Part shown: positions 7,031 to 7,933 of the stretch, piece after piece
Layout: the number at the start of each line of letters is the position of its first letter
How positions within the stretch are numbered: the first letter of the stretch is position 1
NCBI GenBank assembly: GCA_902476665.1
Contig: CABSEO010000079.1
Location: forward strand, 1 to 7,933
Length of the DNA: 7,933 nt
Source: an uncultured Emergencia sp.
Lineage (GTDB): Bacteria > Bacillota > Clostridia > Peptostreptococcales > Anaerovoracaceae
Direction of reading: 5' to 3'
Program-made: the position numbers and the translations under genes
Notes under the pieces: generated by a model
Told to the model about the DNA's origin: nothing
What the model saw: the letters and a program-made list of their open reading frames with translations, nothing else
Database searches by the model: none

Positions 7031-7083
7031 AAAAAAGACCCTCCGTCCTGTATCTAAGTTTCAAGTAAAAAATGCCGGTCTTT
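7031..7083 (-). promoter_or_regulatory. Possible attenuator-like inverted repeat in the operon leader
   Basis: In the leader of about 120 bases, AAAGACC (7083-7077) can pair with GGTCTTT (7040-7034), and the right arm ends in a run of six T. The loop is long (36 bases) and no internal hairpin was found, so a working terminator is doubtful. No T-box or other known riboswitch motif was recognised. Confidence 0.25.
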
Positions 7084-7126
7084 ATTTCTTCCCTTTTGCT
7101 TTATTATGTTAACGTGCAAAACGTCG

Positions 7127-7136
7127 TTGTATACAA
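7127..7136. promoter_or_regulatory. Candidate GntR operator O1 at the operon start site
   Basis: The perfect palindrome TTGTATACAA matches the T-G-T...A-C-A dyad typical of FCD-type GntR operators. It covers the stretch from the edge of the -10 box to about +2 of the operon promoter, an ideal position for repression. The encoded GntR protein is the natural candidate to bind it. Confidence 0.65.
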
Positions 7137-7164
7137 GTATAATTGTTTCTATTTTGTTTGTCAA
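7136..7164 (-). promoter_or_regulatory. Sigma-A promoter of the citrate operon
   Basis: On the minus strand: TTGACA (7164-7159), 17-bp spacer (7158-7142), TATACT (7141-7136). The -35 is perfect and the -10 differs at one position. The start is expected near 7129, giving a leader of roughly 120 bases before the citrate synthase ATG. Confidence 0.85.
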
Positions 7165-7184
7165 TAGAATTTGTATAATTGTTT
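7137..7184 (+). repeat. 12-bp direct repeat in the divergent promoter region
   Basis: GTATAATTGTTT occurs at 7137-7148 and 7173-7184, exactly 36 bp apart. The first copy overlaps the operon -10 and spacer. The second lies just upstream of the operon -35 and contains TATAAT (7174-7179), a possible -10 for the divergent channel gene; the matching -35 (ATTTTG, 7151-7156) is poor. TTGTATAATT at 7171-7180 also resembles a degenerate copy of the O1 operator. Confidence 0.5.
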
Positions 7185-7204
7185 AGAAATTGTACTCATA
7201 ATAG

Positions 7205-7214
7205 CTGTATACAG
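7205..7214. promoter_or_regulatory. Candidate GntR operator O2
   Basis: The perfect palindrome CTGTATACAG shares the TGTATACA core with O1; the centres are 78 bp apart. It lies upstream of the operon promoter and between any channel-gene promoter and its ribosome-binding site. It could support looping between sites or repression of the divergent gene. The shared core is seen; the binding is inferred. Confidence 0.5.
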
Positions 7215-7260
7215 TTTGCTTCCTCTATATGTATGCCGGTAAAAGGAGGCAAATGATAGC

Positions 7261-7933
7261 ATGGGAGAAAAAAGTATGCAAATAAAAAATAAGCGAAAAA
7301 GGCTCTATGAACTGATAGAGCCTGGACAAAACGGGTGGAACTATTATGACAGTTTCATGCTGACGGTTATTCTTGTCAGCCTGCTGCCTCTTTTTTTCAA
7401 AGGATTTATTCCCGCACTGCAAAAAATGGATAGAATTGTAGGATTCATTTTTCTCATAGATTATCTGTTTCGTTTTCTGACTGCCGATCTGAAACAAAAC
7501 AGACCTTTAATTCCCGCTTTACTTCACTATCCTTTCACTCCTATGGCCATAGCTGATCTATTGTCTCTGCTGCCTTCTTTTTTACTTTCAGCAAGTTCAG
7601 CCTTCAGAGTCCTCCGGCTCTTTCGTCTGATCAGAATTCTCACCTTGTTCAGACTCATAAAACTCGGCCGTTATGCTTCGGGGTTTCATGTAATCTCTGC
7701 CGTACTTCAAAGACAGGCTGTACCTCTGCTTTCTGTTTTCGCTCTGACTTGCGCCTACATCTTCGTCTGCGCAGTTCTCATTTTCAATCTGGAGCCGACT
7801 CCATTTACAGACTTTTTTGATGCCCTTTACTGGGCTGCTATTTCTGTCACCTCTGTCGGCTACGGAGATATCTGTCCTGTCACAGCTGTAGGAAAAGGCA
7901 TCGCAGCCCTGTCGTCAGTCATAGGAGTGGCGG
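7261..7933 (+). CDS. Voltage-gated-type potassium channel, 3' end cut by window
   Basis: The frame stays open for 224 residues to the window edge. A basic N-terminal stretch (KNKRKRL) precedes S1 (about 31-49), S2 (57-74, with acidic Asp67) and S3 (94-110). S4 follows, with arginines about every third residue (FRVLRLFRLIRILTLFRLIK, 115-134), then S5 (about 153-176), the pore helix and the selectivity filter TSVGYGD (197-203), and the beginning of S6. This is a single-subunit six-helix K+ channel expected to form tetramers in the membrane. It is transcribed divergently from the citrate operon. The ATG at 7261 has AGGAGG at 7244-7249, eleven bases upstream, a little long. An ATG at 7253 opens a frame that stops after ten codons, and ATG 7276 is a possible internal start. 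Any cytoplasmic regulatory domain would lie beyond the window. Confidence 0.9.
   Translation, partial: MGEKSMQIKNKRKRLYELIEPGQNGWNYYDSFMLTVILVSLLPLFFKGFIPALQKMDRIVGFIFLIDYLFRFLTADLKQNRPLIPALLHYPFTPMAIADLLSLLPSFLLSASSAFRVLRLFRLIRILTLFRLIKLGRYASGFHVISAVLQRQAVPLLSVFALTCAYIFVCAVLIFNLEPTPFTDFFDALYWAAISVTSVGYGDICPVTAVGKGIAALSSVIGVA

Noticed and set aside
7225..7497. Minus-strand open frame of 90 codons opposite the potassium channel
   Set aside because: It is antisense to a clear membrane channel, has no recognisable domain and covers the intergenic ribosome-binding site. The other frames opposite the operon and transposase genes were dropped for the same reason.

Overview
The window looks like a chromosomal segment of a low-to-mid G+C anaerobic Firmicute, most likely class Clostridia and possibly Lachnospiraceae. 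The grounds are a Re-type citrate synthase, strong AGGAGG ribosome-binding sites, consensus sigma-A promoters, and IS110 and IS200/IS605 elements. The taxonomic placement is inference from gene content. No rRNA, tRNA or CRISPR array is visible.

Layout. (1) Positions 1-143: the start of an IS200/IS605-type TnpA gene (minus strand, running off the left edge) and part of its leader. (2) Positions 144-1723: a complete IS110-family element that appears to have inserted into that leader. Both of its ends, a candidate bridge RNA with target and donor guide loops, and a promoter that exists only in the circular form can be read from the sequence. (3) Positions 1724-1871: the rest of the leader, a perfect 10-bp hairpin that is probably the IS200-type left-end hairpin, and the operon terminator. 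(4) Positions 1905-7005, minus strand: a four-gene operon transcribed right to left. It encodes Re-citrate synthase, a GntR/FCD regulator, aconitase and isocitrate dehydrogenase. Together these make acetyl-CoA plus oxaloacetate into 2-oxoglutarate, the oxidative half of the TCA cycle that anaerobes use for glutamate synthesis. (5) Positions 7006-7260: a divergent intergenic region with a consensus promoter for the operon. A perfect TTGTATACAA palindrome at its -10/+1 and a second TGTATACA palindrome are candidate operators for the operon's own regulator. (6) From 7261: a six-transmembrane voltage-gated-type potassium channel, cut by the right edge.

Main points of interest. The aconitase frame is broken near 4011-4019, apparently by loss of one copy of a 4-base AGTC repeat. 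This separates the first Fe-S cysteine from the other two and should disable the pathway unless it is a sequencing error. The IS110 element is readable in unusual detail: four guide segments match the two ends and the two flanks around a CT core, and joining the ends creates TTGACT-17 bp-TAGAAT directly upstream of the predicted RNA.
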